From assembly GCF_002097715.1 (NCBI RefSeq), contig NZ_CP020738.1:1426001-1490000 (forward strand): a stretch of DNA of 64,000 nucleotides. The letters are read 5' to 3'. Both the position numbers and the translations under genes were made by a program. Numbering within the stretch: the first letter of the stretch is position 1; each line of letters begins with the position of its first letter. The DNA comes from Burkholderia ubonensis subsp. mesacidophila. GTDB taxonomy: Bacteria > Pseudomonadota > Gammaproteobacteria > Burkholderiales > Burkholderiaceae. Shown here piece by piece: positions 17,463 through 27,762 of the stretch. Under the pieces are notes generated by a model. That model did no database searches. It was not told the DNA's origin and saw only the letters and a program-made list of their open reading frames with translations.

Positions 17463-19412
17463 ATGACTCCGAACCGAACTCCGCCCGCGCTCGCGTTGCC
17501 CGAGCAGCGCGTCGTCGCGGTCGACGACCTGTCGGTGACGTTCCGCCGCGAAGGCGTCACCTTCGATGCGGTGCGCGGCGTGTCCTTCCACGTCGATCGC
17601 GGCGAGACGCTCGCGATCGTCGGCGAATCCGGCTCGGGCAAGTCGGTCACGTCGCTCGCGCTGATGCGGCTCGTCGAGCACGGCGGCGGCACGATCGCGA
17701 GCGGCCGGATCGCGTTCCGGCGGCGCAACGGCGCGCTGCTCGACCTCGCGCAGGCGAGCGCCGCGACGATGCGCGGCGTGCGCGGCGCGGACATCGCGAT
17801 GATCTTCCAGGAGCCGATGACGTCGCTCAATCCGGTGTTCACGGTCGGCGACCAGATCAGCGAGGCGATCGCGCTGCACCAGTCGAAGAGCGCGTCGGAC
17901 GCGCGCGCTGAAACGATGCGGCTGCTCGATCTCGTACGGATTCCGGAGGCACGCCGCGTGTTCGCGCGCTATCCGCACCAGTTGTCGGGCGGGATGCGGC
18001 AGCGCGTGATGATTGCGATGGCGCTGTCGTGCCGGCCCGCGCTGCTGATCGCCGACGAGCCGACCACCGCGCTCGACGTGACGATCCAGGCGCAGATCCT
18101 GCAGCTGATCCGCGGCCTGCAGGACGAGATGAACATGGGTGTGGTGTTCATCACGCACGACATGGGCGTGGTCGCCGAAGTGGCCGATCGCGTGCTCGTG
18201 ATGTATCGCGGCGAAAAGGTCGAGGAGGGCGAGTCGGAACGGATTTTCACGGCGCCGGCGCATCGCTACACGCGCGCGCTGCTCGCGGCGGTGCCGCGCC
18301 TCGGGTCGATGCAGGGCACCGACGCGCCGGAGAAATTCCCACTGCTGAAGGTCGAAGCGGCCGCGCCGGCGAACGGCATGGCGATGGCGCCGGCGGGCAA
18401 GGCCGGCGCCGAAGCGGCGGGAGGTGCGGGACAAGCGCCGGCGCCCGTGCCGGCCCAGCCGCGCGTCGATCCGCATGCGCCGCCGATCCTGCGCGTGCGC
18501 GACCTCGTCACGCGCTTTCCGGTCAGGAGCGGCCTGTTCGGCCGCGTGTCGCAATACGTGCATGCGGTCGAGCGAGTGAGCTTCGAGCTGCGCGCGGGCG
18601 AGACGCTCGCGCTCGTCGGCGAATCCGGCTGCGGCAAGTCGACGACCGGGCGCTCGCTGCTGCGCCTCGTCGAGTCGCAAAGCGGCTCGATCGAATTCGA
18701 CGGCCGCGACATCAGCACGCTGAAGGGCCCGGACCTGCAGGCGTTGCGCCGCAATATCCAGTTCATCTTCCAGGACCCGTTCGCGTCGCTGAACCCGCGC
18801 CTCACGGTCGGCTTCTCGATCATGGAGCCGCTGCTCGTGCACGGCGTCGCGAGCGGCGCGGCGGCGCAGGCGCGGGTCGACTGGCTGCTCGACAAGGTCG
18901 GGCTGCCGGCGGAAGCCGCGCGCCGCTATCCGCACGAATTCTCCGGCGGCCAGCGCCAGCGGATCGCGATCGCGCGTGCGCTTGCACTGAACCCGAAGGT
19001 CGTGATCGCCGACGAGTCGGTGTCCGCGCTCGACGTCTCGGTGCAGGCGCAGATCGTCAACCTGATGCTCGACCTGCAGCGCGAGCTGGGCGTCGCGTAC
19101 CTGTTCATCTCGCACGACATGGCGGTGGTCGAGCGCGTCAGTCATCGCGTCGCGGTGATGTATCTCGGCCAGATCGTCGAGATCGGCCCGCGCCGCGCGG
19201 TGTTCGAGGCGCCGCAGCATCCGTACACGAAGAAGCTGATGAGCGCGGTGCCGGTCGCCGATCCGGCGCGCCGGCACGCGCCGCGCCAGCTGCCGGCGGA
19301 CGAGGTGCCGAGCCCGATCCGCGCGGTCGGCGACGAGCCGGCGGTCGCGCCGCTCGTCGCGGTCGGCCCCGATCACTACGTCGCGACGCATCGCGTCGGC
19401 GGCGCGTACTGA
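17463..19412 (+). CDS. gsiA: Peptide ABC importer, fused double ATPase
   Basis: A 649-aa protein that fuses two OppD/OppF-type ATPases. The first half has Walker A GESGSGKS, signature LSGGMRQR and DEPTTALD. The second has [16 protein letters not shown] and DESVSALD. An Ala/Pro-rich linker of about 50 residues joins them near residue 310. This is the GsiA layout of the glutathione importer. Gene order iaaA-gsiABCD supports import of glutathione or other short gamma- or iso-linked peptides. Confidence 0.9.
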   Translation: MTPNRTPPALALPEQRVVAVDDLSVTFRREGVTFDAVRGVSFHVDRGETLAIVGESGSGKSVTSLALMRLVEHGGGTIASGRIAFRRRNGALLDLAQASAATMRGVRGADIAMIFQEPMTSLNPVFTVGDQISEAIALHQSKSASDARAETMRLLDLVRIPEARRVFARYPHQLSGGMRQRVMIAMALSCRPALLIADEPTTALDVTIQAQILQLIRGLQDEMNMGVVFITHDMGVVAEVADRVLVMYRGEKVEEGESERIFTAPAHRYTRALLAAVPRLGSMQGTDAPEKFPLLKVEAAAPANGMAMAPAGKAGAEAAGGAGQAPAPVPAQPRVDPHAPPILRVRDLVTRFPVRSGLFGRVSQYVHAVERVSFELRAGETLALVGESGCGKSTTGRSLLRLVESQSGSIEFDGRDISTLKGPDLQALRRNIQFIFQDPFASLNPRLTVGFSIMEPLLVHGVASGAAAQARVDWLLDKVGLPAEAARRYPHEFSGGQRQRIAIARALALNPKVVIADESVSALDVSVQAQIVNLMLDLQRELGVAYLFISHDMAVVERVSHRVAVMYLGQIVEIGPRRAVFEAPQHPYTKKLMSAVPVADPARRHAPRQLPADEVPSPIRAVGDEPAVAPLVAVGPDHYVATHRVGGAY

Positions 19413-19538
19413 CGCACGGGGGCGGCGATGGACCGCAGTTGCGCACGCGCGAGGCAGAGACGGTTGTTTCCCGAGCGGAGGCAGTCATTCCGCGATTCCC
19501 ACCACGCGTTACCGAATCACGCACAGGAGCCAGGCCAC

Positions 19539-21101
19539 ATGAACAAATCGCTTTCGTTCCCGATGTTCCGCCCGCGCGCGCTGCTTGCCACGGGCGCGAG
19601 CGCGTTCGCGCTGGCGGTCGCGCTGCCCGCGTTCGCGCAGCAGACCGCGGTGATCGCGGTCGGCGAGACGTTCACGACGATGGACCCGTACGATTCGAAC
19701 GACACGGTGTCGCAGGCGGCTGCGAAGTCGTTCTACGAGGGACTGTTCGGCTTCGACAAGGACATGAAGCTCGTCAACGTGCTCGCGACGAGCTACACGG
19801 CGTCGCCCGACGCGAAGGTCTACACGGTCAAGCTGCGCCAGGGCGTGAAGTTCCAGGACGGCACCGACTTCAACGCGGACGCGGTGAAGGTCGTGTTCGA
19901 CCGCGTGACCGATCCGGCGAACAAGCTGAAGCGCTACAACCTGTTCCGCGTGATCGAGAAGACCGAGGTCGTCGATCCCTATACGGTGCGGTTCACGCTG
20001 CGCGAGCCGTTCTCGGCGTTCATCAACACGATCGCGCATCCGTCCGCGGTAATGATCTCGCCGACGGCGCTGAAGAAGTGGGGCCGCGAGATCGGGCTGC
20101 ATCCGGTCGGCACCGGGCCGTTCGAGTTCGTCGAGTGGAAGCAGACCGACGACATGAAGGTGAAGAAATACGCCGGCTACTGGAAGAAGGGCTATCCGAA
20201 GATCGACATGATCGACTGGAAGCCCGTGATCGACAACAACACGCGCGCGGCGCTGATGAAGGCCGGCCAGGCGGATCTCGCGTTCCGGATTCCGTATGAG
20301 CAGGTCGCCGACCTGAGGACCAACCCGAAGCTCGACGTGGTCGAGCGGCCGTCGATCGTCGTGCGCTACATCTCGCTGAACACGCTGCAGAAGCCGTTCG
20401 ACAACCCGAAGGTGCGCCACGCGCTCAACTACGCGATCAACAAGGATGCGCTCGCGAAGGTCGCCTTCTCGGGCTTCGCGATGCCGACGCCGGGCGTCGT
20501 GCCGCCGGGCGTCGAGTATGCGACGAAGACCGGCCCGTGGCCGTACGACCCCGCGAAGGCGCGCGCGCTGCTGAAGGAGGCCGGCTATCCGAACGGCTTC
20601 GAGTCGACGCTTTGGTCGGGCTACAACAACACGACGTCGCAGAAGGTGATCCAGTTCGTCCAGCAGCAGCTCGCGCAGGTCGGCGTGAAGGTGCAGGTGC
20701 AGGCGCTCGAATCGGGCGAGCGCGTCTCGAAGGTCGAGAGCGCGCAGGACCCGGCGAGCGCGCCGGTGCGGATGTTCTACATCGGCTGGTCGTCGTCGAC
20801 CGGCGAGGCGAACTGGGCGCTGACGCCGCTGCTCGCGTCCGCGTCGAAGCCGCCGAAGCTGTTCAACACCGCGTACTACCAGAACGGGCTCGTCGACGAC
20901 GGTCTGGAGAAGGCGCTGTCGACGACCGATCGCGCGAAGAAGGCCGAGTACTACGCGGGCGTGCAGAAGCAGATCTGGGCCGACGCGCCGTGGATCTTCC
21001 TCGTGCAGGAAAAGATCGTCTACGCGCGCAGCAAGCGGCTGCAGGGCATGTACGTGATGCCGGACGGCTCGTTCAATTTCGACGAGATCTCGCTGAAGTA
21101 A
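19539..21101 (+). CDS. gsiB: Periplasmic peptide-binding protein
   Basis: A 520-aa SBP family 5 protein. I choose ATG 19539 because CAGGAG precedes it and the next 34 residues form a clear signal peptide ending AFAQQ. Family marks include [38 protein letters not shown] and [17 protein letters not shown]. It binds the peptide in the periplasm and delivers it to GsiCD. The peptide specificity is assigned from operon context only. Confidence 0.9.
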   Translation: MNKSLSFPMFRPRALLATGASAFALAVALPAFAQQTAVIAVGETFTTMDPYDSNDTVSQAAAKSFYEGLFGFDKDMKLVNVLATSYTASPDAKVYTVKLRQGVKFQDGTDFNADAVKVVFDRVTDPANKLKRYNLFRVIEKTEVVDPYTVRFTLREPFSAFINTIAHPSAVMISPTALKKWGREIGLHPVGTGPFEFVEWKQTDDMKVKKYAGYWKKGYPKIDMIDWKPVIDNNTRAALMKAGQADLAFRIPYEQVADLRTNPKLDVVERPSIVVRYISLNTLQKPFDNPKVRHALNYAINKDALAKVAFSGFAMPTPGVVPPGVEYATKTGPWPYDPAKARALLKEAGYPNGFESTLWSGYNNTTSQKVIQFVQQQLAQVGVKVQVQALESGERVSKVESAQDPASAPVRMFYIGWSSSTGEANWALTPLLASASKPPKLFNTAYYQNGLVDDGLEKALSTTDRAKKAEYYAGVQKQIWADAPWIFLVQEKIVYARSKRLQGMYVMPDGSFNFDEISLK

Positions 21102-21190
21102 GCGCGTTGAATGCGCACATTCACGCGCGTCACGGCGCGCCGGTCCCGCGATCCACGCGCGCCGGCGCGCCGCCCTGGTTCGGTGCCATC

Positions 21191-22111
21191 ATGCTGAATT
21201 TCATCGTCAAACGCCTGTTCGGCCTCATGCCCACGCTCGCGATCGTCGCGGTGCTGGTGTTCCTGTTCGTGCACCTGCTGCCGGGCGACCCGGCGCGGCT
21301 CGCGGCCGGCCCCGAGGCCGACGACGCGACCGTCGCGCTGGTGCGCGCCGATCTCGGCCTCGACAAGCCGATGCCGACGCAGTTCGCGAACTTCTTCGTG
21401 AAGATCGCGCACGGCGACTTCGGCAAGTCGACGCGCAGCAAGCGCGCCGTGTCCACCGAGATCGGCGAGCGCTTCATGCCCACGCTGCTGCTGACGCTCG
21501 TCAGCATGGGCTGGGCGACGCTGTTCGGGATGGCGATCGGCATCGCGTCGGCCGTGTGGCGCAACCAGTGGCCGGACCGTGTCGGCATGACGCTCGCGGT
21601 GTCGGGCATCTCGTTTCCCGCGTTCGCGCTCGGCATGCTGCTGATGGAGATCTTCTCGGTGAAGCTCGGCTGGCTGCCGGTCGTGCCGGACGGCACGTGG
21701 AAGAGCTACGTGCTGCCGTCGCTGACGCTCGGCGCGGCCGTCGCGGCGGTGATGGCGCGCTTCACGCGCGCGTCGTTCGTCGAGGTGCTGAACGAGGATT
21801 TCGTGCGCACCGCGCGCGCGAAGGGTGTGCACGAGCCGATGGTGGTGCTCAAGCACTGCCTGCGCAACGCGATGATCCCCGTCGTCACGATGATGGGGCT
21901 GCAGTTCGGCTTCCTGCTCGGCGGCTCGATCGTCGTCGAGGCGGTGTTCAACTGGCCGGGGCTCGGACGGCTGCTCGTCGATGCGGTGACGATGCGCGAC
22001 TACCCGGTGATCCAGGCGATCGTGCTGCTGTTCTCGCTCGAGTTCATCCTGATCAACCTGACCGTCGACGTGCTGTACGCGGTCATCAACCCGACCATCC
22101 GGTTCAAGTGA
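21191..22111 (+). CDS. gsiC: Peptide ABC importer permease
   Basis: A 306-aa DppB-type permease from ATG 21191 ([16 protein letters not shown]) with six membrane segments. The EAA loop is at [20 protein letters not shown]. The substrate-side N-terminal motif [14 protein letters not shown] is typical of the family. An 89-bp gap separates it from gsiB. It pairs with the next gene. Confidence 0.9.
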   Translation: MLNFIVKRLFGLMPTLAIVAVLVFLFVHLLPGDPARLAAGPEADDATVALVRADLGLDKPMPTQFANFFVKIAHGDFGKSTRSKRAVSTEIGERFMPTLLLTLVSMGWATLFGMAIGIASAVWRNQWPDRVGMTLAVSGISFPAFALGMLLMEIFSVKLGWLPVVPDGTWKSYVLPSLTLGAAVAAVMARFTRASFVEVLNEDFVRTARAKGVHEPMVVLKHCLRNAMIPVVTMMGLQFGFLLGGSIVVEAVFNWPGLGRLLVDAVTMRDYPVIQAIVLLFSLEFILINLTVDVLYAVINPTIRFK

Positions 22112-22118
22112 GGCGCGC

Positions 22119-23012
22119 ATGAACGCGACTGTCCAGCCCGCGGCGCCGGCCGCGTCCTCCACGATCCGCACGCCCTGGCGCGAATTCTGGCGCAAGTTCC
22201 GCAAGCAGACCGTCGCGCTCGTCGCGGGCGGCTTCGTGCTGCTGCTCGTCGTGCTGGCGTTCGTCGGCCCGCACATCGTGCCGTTCGACCCGGAAAACTA
22301 TTTCGACTACGACGCGCTGAACGCCGGGCCGTCCGCCGCGCACTGGTTCGGCGTCGATTCGCTCGGCCGCGACATCTTCAGCCGGATCGTCGCCGGCACG
22401 CGCATCTCGCTCGAGGCCGGCTTCTTCTCGGTCGCGCTCGGCGCGGTGATCGGCACGTTCTTCGGGCTGCTCGCCGGCTACTACGAAGGCTGGTGGGACC
22501 GCATCACGATGCGCATCGCCGACGTGCTGTTCGCGTTCCCGGGCATCCTGCTCGCGATCGGCGTCGTCGCGATCCTCGGCAACGGGATGATCAACGTGAT
22601 CTGCGCGGTCGCGATCTTCAGCATCCCGGCGTTCGCGCGGCTCGTGCGCGGCAACACGCTGGTGCTCAAGCACCTGACCTACGTCGAGGCCGCGCGCAGC
22701 ATCGGCGCGTCGGACTGGACGATCCTCATGCGGCACATCCTGCCGGGCACCGTGTCGTCGGTCGTCGTGTACTTCACGATGCGCATCGGCACGTCGATCA
22801 TCACCGCGGCGAGCCTGTCGTTCCTCGGGCTCGGCGCGCAGCCGCCGACGCCGGAGTGGGGCGCGATGCTGAACGAGGCGCGCGCCGACATGGTGACGGC
22901 GCCGCACGTCGCGATCTTTCCGAGCCTCGCGATCTTCCTGACCGTGCTCGCGTTCAACCTGCTCGGCGACGGGCTGCGCGACGCGCTCGATCCGAAGCTG
23001 GAGCGCCGCTGA
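22119..23012 (+). CDS. gsiD: Peptide ABC importer permease
   Basis: A 297-aa DppC-type permease ([20 protein letters not shown]). The N-terminal membrane segment is followed by the family stretch [20 protein letters not shown], and the EAA loop is at [19 protein letters not shown]. The end overlaps the next gene as TGATG. Confidence 0.9.
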   Translation: MNATVQPAAPAASSTIRTPWREFWRKFRKQTVALVAGGFVLLLVVLAFVGPHIVPFDPENYFDYDALNAGPSAAHWFGVDSLGRDIFSRIVAGTRISLEAGFFSVALGAVIGTFFGLLAGYYEGWWDRITMRIADVLFAFPGILLAIGVVAILGNGMINVICAVAIFSIPAFARLVRGNTLVLKHLTYVEAARSIGASDWTILMRHILPGTVSSVVVYFTMRIGTSIITAASLSFLGLGAQPPTPEWGAMLNEARADMVTAPHVAIFPSLAIFLTVLAFNLLGDGLRDALDPKLERR

Positions 23013-24073
23013 TGGCCGCGCCGACGATGTGGACCGCGACGCTGCCCGCGGGGCCGCGCGGCACGATCGCCGACGTGCCCGGCGTGACGGTCGGCCATTG
23101 CACGCTCGACGCCGGCGCGGTGCAGACCGGCGTTACCGTCGTGAAGCCGCATGCGGGCGACGCGTATCGCAGCAAGGTGCCGGCCGGCGCGGCGGTGATC
23201 AACGGTTTCGGCAAGAGCGTCGGGCTCGTGCAGGTCGACGAGCTCGGCGTGATCGATACGCCGATCGCGCTGACGAATACCTTCGGCGTCGGGGCGGTCG
23301 CGCACGCGCAGATCCGCGCGGCGATCGCCGAGAATCCGCGGATCGGCCGTGACTGGCCGACCGTCAACCCGCTCGTGTTCGAGTGCAACGACGGTTACCT
23401 GAACGACCTGCACGCGTTCGCGGTGAACGCGTCGCACTACGACGACGCGTGCCGCGCCGCGACGCGCGACGTCGTGCGCGGCGCGGTTGGCGCGGGACGC
23501 GGGATGTCGTGCTTCGATCTCAAGGGCGGGATCGGTTCGGCATCGCGGATCGCGGCGGCCGCCGGGCGTTCGTATACGGTCGGCGCGCTCGTGCTCGCGA
23601 ACTTCGGCCGGCTGCCGATGCTGACGCTCGACGGCGTGCCGGTCGGACGGATCGTGACCGCGCGCACGGCGCCGGCCGAACCGCCCGAACAGGGCTCGAT
23701 CATCATGCTGCTCGCGACCGATGCGCCGCTCGACGCGCGGCAGCTGGCGCGGCTCGCGCGCCGCGCGGCGGCGGGGCTGGCGCGCACGGGGTCGGTCTAC
23801 GGCCACGGCAGCGGCGATATCGCGCTCGCGTTCTCGACCGCATACACGATGGCCCATGACGCCCAGTTCGTGACGCTGCCGGCGCTGCTTGCCGACGGCG
23901 TACTCGACCCGCTGTTCCAGGCCGCGGCCGAAAGCGTCGAACACGCGATCGTCGACGCGCTGCTGCAGGCGGTGACGGTCGCGGGACGCGACGGCCACGT
24001 GCGGCAGGCACTGCGCGACGCCATTCCCGAGCTCGACCGCCTGCTCCACGAAGGACCCGCCACCCACGCATGA
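23012..24073 (+). CDS. P1-family peptidase (DmpA/BapA-like aminopeptidase)
   Basis: A 353-aa member of peptidase family S58 (DmpA). These enzymes self-cleave at a Gly-Ser bond to free a nucleophilic serine; the matching site here is EQGSIIMLLATDAPL near residue 230. Known members release N-terminal D-amino acids or beta-amino acids. It is the seventh gene of the operon and overlaps both neighbours, so it probably processes imported peptides with unusual linkages. No signal peptide is seen, so a cytoplasmic site is likely. Confidence 0.88.
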   Translation: MAAPTMWTATLPAGPRGTIADVPGVTVGHCTLDAGAVQTGVTVVKPHAGDAYRSKVPAGAAVINGFGKSVGLVQVDELGVIDTPIALTNTFGVGAVAHAQIRAAIAENPRIGRDWPTVNPLVFECNDGYLNDLHAFAVNASHYDDACRAATRDVVRGAVGAGRGMSCFDLKGGIGSASRIAAAAGRSYTVGALVLANFGRLPMLTLDGVPVGRIVTARTAPAEPPEQGSIIMLLATDAPLDARQLARLARRAAAGLARTGSVYGHGSGDIALAFSTAYTMAHDAQFVTLPALLADGVLDPLFQAAAESVEHAIVDALLQAVTVAGRDGHVRQALRDAIPELDRLLHEGPATHA

Positions 24074-24897
24074 AGATCCTGATCTCGACCGATATCGAAG
24101 GCGTCGCCGGCGTGTTTGCCGTCGAGCAGACGCGGCCCGGCAACCCGGAATACGAGCGCGCGCGCCGCTGGATGACCGCCGAGGCGAACGCGGCGATCGA
24201 GGGCGCGTTCGCGGGCGGCGCGCAGGCCGTCTGGGTCAACGATTCGCACGGCGGCTTCCGCAACCTCTTGCCCGACGAACTCGATGTGCGCTCGCGCGTC
24301 GTGCTCGGCAAGCCGCGGATGCTCGGCATGATGGCGGGGCTCGAGCAGCGGCCCGACCTCGTGTTCATGATCGGCTATCACGCGAAGTCGCAGACGCGCG
24401 GGGTGCTCGCGCATACGATCAACAGTTTTGCGTTCACGCAGGTCTGGCTGAACGGCGTCGAACTCGGCGAAGCGGGGCTGTACGGCGCGCTGGCGCAGGA
24501 ATATGGCGCGCACGTCGCGCTGGCGTCCGGCGACGACGTGTTCGCCGAGGAGACGCGGCCGCTCTTTCCGGCCGCGCGCTTCGAGACGGTCAAGACGGCG
24601 GGCGGCGCGTCGAGCGGCGACACGCTGACGCCCGCGGCCGCATGCGCACGCATCGCGGCCGCGGCGCGCGAGACCGTCGCGGGTGCCGTGGCGGCAGGCC
24701 GGCGCACCGGTGCGCATCGGCCGGCGCCGACTGCGTGCACGCTGCGCGTGCAGAGCGCAGCGCTCGCTGACCTGTTCGGCATGTTGCCAGCGCTGGAACG
24801 GATGGATGCGGTGACGCTGCGCTTCGATGCGCCGTCGGTCGAGCATGCGGTGCGCACGCTGAACAGTTTGTCGGCGATGTCGTTCATGCTGCGCTGA
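24070..24897 (+). CDS. dppA: M55-family D-aminopeptidase
   Basis: A 275-aa zinc peptidase of family M55 starting in an ATGA overlap. The N-terminal ISTDIEGVAGV carries the first metal ligands (D and E), and further ligand regions VNDSHGGFRNL and GYHAKSQTRGVLAHT are visible. DppA enzymes cleave D-amino acids from peptide N-termini. As last gene of the rpiR operon it fits use of D-amino-acid-containing peptides. Confidence 0.9.
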   Translation: MKILISTDIEGVAGVFAVEQTRPGNPEYERARRWMTAEANAAIEGAFAGGAQAVWVNDSHGGFRNLLPDELDVRSRVVLGKPRMLGMMAGLEQRPDLVFMIGYHAKSQTRGVLAHTINSFAFTQVWLNGVELGEAGLYGALAQEYGAHVALASGDDVFAEETRPLFPAARFETVKTAGGASSGDTLTPAAACARIAAAARETVAGAVAAGRRTGAHRPAPTACTLRVQSAALADLFGMLPALERMDAVTLRFDAPSVEHAVRTLNSLSAMSFMLR

Positions 24898-24922
24898 CCG
24901 TGCGGCTCGCCGGTGCGCGGGC

Positions 24923-24962
24923 AAAAAAAACGCGCGCCTGCCATATGGTCGGGCAGCCGCGC
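24923..24962 (-). terminator. Terminator-like hairpin with 8-nt T run on the minus strand
   Basis: GCGCGCCTGCC (24932-24942) pairs with GGCAGCCGCGC (24952-24962) with one mismatch. An A run at 24923-24930 becomes a U tract for minus-strand transcripts. It lies 25 bp after the dppA stop and may serve converging transcripts. The rest of the gap 24963-25233 shows nothing else. Confidence 0.65.
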
Positions 24963-25233
24963 TCAAAGGCACTCGGTTGAACATCCGCGCCTATCCGCGT
25001 TTTCGCGGCAGCGCGTGCTGGACGAAATTATTGCCCGTGGTGATGCAATGGTATTCGCCAAATGCCGATAGCATAGGCTATGCCGCATAACGCGCAAGAG
25101 AAATCGCTGCAAACGTTTGCAATTCTCGCCAGAGCCCCGTTTGGCGGGGCTGCGCGGCCTTTCGTCTGACTTTCCGTTTTCGCGCAATTCGGCGTTTGCC
25201 GAATGATGCCGCGCTGCCGCCGACAAGACGAAA

Positions 25234-25276
25234 CCGCCGCGTGCGGCGATGCGCAATGCATCGCCGCACGCGGCGG
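25234..25276 (-). terminator. Perfect 19-bp stem terminator of pcaHG
   Basis: A 19-bp perfect stem (25234-25252 with 25258-25276) and 5-nt loop lies 42 bp after the pcaG stop. On the minus strand it is followed by TTTCGTCTTGT. Its strength and position make it the likely end of the pcaHG transcript. Confidence 0.75.
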
Positions 25277-25317
25277 CAGGGCGAGCATGAGGCCGGCGGC
25301 CCGCGCCGGCGCTTCGC

Positions 25318-25920
25318 TCAGACGTCGAAGAACACCGTTTCCGCCGGACCCTGCATGCGAATGTCGAAGCGATAGATCGTCGGGCCGCCCGGCTGCGTTT
25401 CGCGCTTCGCGACGAGGGTCGCGCGGCGCTCAGCCGGCACCGCGTTCAGCACCGGATCGGCCGCGTTGGCCGCCGCTTCGTCGTCGAAGTACACGCGGGT
25501 GAATGCATGGGTGAGGATCCCGCGCATCATCACCGTCACGTTGACGTGCGGCGCTTCGTCGTTGTCGCCGGCGGCGGTCCGGCCCGGCTTGACCGTTTCG
25601 ACGACGAAGCGATGCTGCGCGTCCGTGCCGGTGCCGACCCGCGCGAAGCCCGTGAAGCCGGTCTGCGCGACGTCGGCGCGCGACGCCGGATAGCGGCCCG
25701 CGCCGTCGACCTGCGTGAATTCGAGCACCGCGTCGCCGACGACGTTGCCGTCGCCGTCGAACACCTGGCCGACCAGCAGCACGTGCTCGCCCGCCGCGCG
25801 CGGCGCGGCGATCGTCGGCGTGAACAGGCTCTTCAGGTCGTAGTGGTACTGCTGCGGACACAGGCCATACGCGAAGTACGGGCCGACCGTCTGCGAAGGG
25901 GTTTGTTTCAGCGTCGTCAT
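25318..25920 (-). CDS. pcaG: Protocatechuate 3,4-dioxygenase alpha subunit
   Basis: A 200-aa intradiol dioxygenase subunit (MTTLKQTPSQTVGPYFAYGL). It has the common beta-sandwich core (GDAVLEFTQVDGAGRY) but lacks the Tyr/His iron ligands, as expected for the alpha chain. With PcaH it opens protocatechuate to 3-carboxy-cis,cis-muconate, the entry step of the beta-ketoadipate pathway. The other pca genes are not in this window. It follows pcaH by 3 bp. Confidence 0.95.
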   Translation of the reverse strand: MTTLKQTPSQTVGPYFAYGLCPQQYHYDLKSLFTPTIAAPRAAGEHVLLVGQVFDGDGNVVGDAVLEFTQVDGAGRYPASRADVAQTGFTGFARVGTGTDAQHRFVVETVKPGRTAAGDNDEAPHVNVTVMMRGILTHAFTRVYFDDEAAANAADPVLNAVPAERRATLVAKRETQPGGPTIYRFDIRMQGPAETVFFDV

Positions 25921-25923
25921 GGT

Positions 25924-26631
25924 TCAGCGCTCCATCGGGGTGGCGTCGCGGCCGCGCAGCACGATGTCGAATTCGTAGCCGAGCGCATAGCCTTCTTCGG
26001 TGATGTCCAGCGAGAAACGCGAGATCAGCCGGTCGCGCGCCGCTTCGGGCGTGCCCTGGAAGATCGGGTCGTGCGCGAGCAACGGATCGCCGGGGAAATA
26101 CATCTGCGTGACGAGGCGAGAGCCGAAGTAGTCGCCGAACAGCGAGAAGTGGATGTGATTCGGACGCCACGCGTTCGGGTGGTTGCCCCACGGATACGCG
26201 CCCGGCTTGATCGTCAGGAAGCGGTAGCGGCCTTCGTCGTCGGTCAGGCAGCGGCCGGCGCCGAGGAAGTTCGGGTCGAGCGGCGCGTCGTGCTGGTCGA
26301 CCTTGTGCACGTAGCGGCCGGCGGCGTTCGCCTGCCAGACCTCGACGAGCGTGTTGCGGACCGGCTTGCCGCCTTCGTCGAGCACGCGGCCCGTGACGAC
26401 GATGCGCTCGCCGAGCGGCTCGCCGTTCTTCACCGCGTTCTTCGTCAGGTCGTGGTCGAGCGCGCCGAGGTCTTCGGCGCCGTACACGGGCGCGTACTGG
26501 TCGCGCAGTTTCTCTTTGAGCGGAATCAGCGGCCGGGTGGGGCCGCGCTTCACCGACGAGCGGTATTCGGGGTGGACGTACGCGGGATGCGACGGCCAGT
26601 CGCGCGGCGTGAGGATCGTGGGGGATTCCAT
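25924..26631 (-). CDS. pcaH: Protocatechuate 3,4-dioxygenase beta subunit
   Basis: A 235-aa catalytic subunit from ATG 26631 (MESPTILTPRDWPSHPAY). Ferric-iron ligands are visible: the tyrosine of ANAAGRY, the tyrosine of PGAYPWGNH and the two histidines of RPNHIHFS. It forms the dioxygenase with PcaG. A PcaQ-like site lies about 60 to 108 bp upstream of the start, so activation by PcaQ with protocatechuate-pathway inducers is likely. Confidence 0.95.
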   Translation of the reverse strand: MESPTILTPRDWPSHPAYVHPEYRSSVKRGPTRPLIPLKEKLRDQYAPVYGAEDLGALDHDLTKNAVKNGEPLGERIVVTGRVLDEGGKPVRNTLVEVWQANAAGRYVHKVDQHDAPLDPNFLGAGRCLTDDEGRYRFLTIKPGAYPWGNHPNAWRPNHIHFSLFGDYFGSRLVTQMYFPGDPLLAHDPIFQGTPEAARDRLISRFSLDITEEGYALGYEFDIVLRGRDATPMER

Positions 26632-26687
26632 CGGGCGTCTCCTGATAGGTTTTCGCAGAGGGGATGACACGACTTTAGCCAATCCGG

Positions 26688-26739
26688 AAAGTTATGCAAA
26701 ATGACGTTTTTTCGCGGGACGCATAACCGATCGTTATGC
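26688..26739. promoter_or_regulatory. PcaQ-type control region of pcaH
   Basis: AAAGTTATGCAAAATG (26688-26703) is followed 30 bp on by a perfect 19-bp palindrome GCATAACCGATCGTTATGC (26721-26739). It is upstream of pcaH and the same layout recurs at pcaQ. ATAAC-N5-GTTAT symmetry fits a LysR-type site. The rest of the gap up to 26963 shows no gene. Confidence 0.75.
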
Positions 26740-26963
26740 AATGCGATCACGCGAGGATTCGGGATGCCGCAGGCATGATGTGCGCTTCGCCAATGAAGAA
26801 ACCGCCGGACGGCGGCTGCCGCTCCGGCGGAAAAAGCGATCGGGCTCGCGTATCGTCGGTGACGAACGTTGCACGGCCCTCCAGCCAGCCCGTCGCTGTT
26901 TATTTTTCGTTTTTCTTGTTGTGGTCCTGCGTGGTCTCCGTCGCGCTGGAAATATCCGGCGCG

Positions 26964-27641
26964 TCAGGCGCGGCGCGGATCGAACACGATCCCGTCGAAT
27001 TCGAGTGTCAGCCGGTCGCAGCGCAGCAGGCTCGCGGGCGTGACCGTCTCGCGGGCCCACGGAATGCGCCCGAAATACCACAGCCGCCAGAAGCCGAGCT
27101 TCGCGTCCGGGCGGCGCGCGAGCAGCGTCGAGAACGTCTCGACGTCGCCGACCTCGACGCCCGTCGCGTCGCCGAGCACCTCGCGCACGTAGCGCGAGCA
27201 GAACTGGCGCCGCGAGCGCAGGTTGAAACCGGTGTCGTACAGCGTGCCGATCCGTTTTTCGGCGGCGGCCTGCATGCGGCGCTGCTCGTCAGCGGTGGGC
27301 GGCGTCGCGAGCCGCGCCAGCGCGACGCGGCCGCCCTCGGAGCGTTGCACGAAGCGCGTGAGCGGCGTCAGCTTCGCCCACGGAAATGTGCTCTCCGCGA
27401 CCACGGGTTCCGCAGCCGACGTGTCGACGACGATCCCGACATGGTTGGTCCACGTTCCCGTCGCGTCCGCCACTTCGCGGAACGGGCGCACCGGCACGCG
27501 GATGAACACGAGATCCCCGATGTGCGCGCTGGCGACGAGCGTGCGTACGGTCGCGAGCGGCGAGGCGCGATCGGTTTCGCGGGCGTCGCGCGGGGCGGCG
27601 CGATGCGGGTCGGTTGCGGCGGTTTCGGTTCGGGGAGTCAT
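26964..27641 (-). CDS. YiiX/NlpC-P60-like cysteine hydrolase
   Basis: A 225-aa protein resembling the permuted NlpC/P60-like (YiiX/YebB) cysteine hydrolases. A histidine in TNHVGIVVD and a cysteine in RRQFCSRYVREVLG are the likely catalytic pair, and GDLVFIR precedes the first as usual. No signal peptide is obvious from ATG 27641. Members act on amide or ester bonds in cell wall, peptide or lipid substrates. It is divergent from an HTH regulator with a mirrored repeat between them. Confidence 0.72.
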   Translation of the reverse strand: MTPRTETAATDPHRAAPRDARETDRASPLATVRTLVASAHIGDLVFIRVPVRPFREVADATGTWTNHVGIVVDTSAAEPVVAESTFPWAKLTPLTRFVQRSEGGRVALARLATPPTADEQRRMQAAAEKRIGTLYDTGFNLRSRRQFCSRYVREVLGDATGVEVGDVETFSTLLARRPDAKLGFWRLWYFGRIPWARETVTPASLLRCDRLTLEFDGIVFDPRRA

Positions 27642-27687
27642 CGCATCTCCGTCGATCAGTGACAGGTCGGAGCGGATTATGCAGATA

Positions 27688-27758
27688 AGTATCGAAAATC
27701 GTGCAACAGTATGCGCCGGTAGCCTTGAATTTCACTTTGAGCATCATTTTTCGATACT
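27688..27758. promoter_or_regulatory. Mirrored AGTATCGAAAA repeat in a divergent promoter
   Basis: AGTATCGAAAAT (27688-27699) and its near-perfect reverse complement ATTTTTCGATACT (27746-27758) flank the AT-rich gap between the YiiX-like gene and the HTH gene. The second arm ends 5 bp before the HTH start. This looks like a paired operator, probably for the HTH protein itself. Confidence 0.55.
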
Positions 27759-27762
27759 AATC

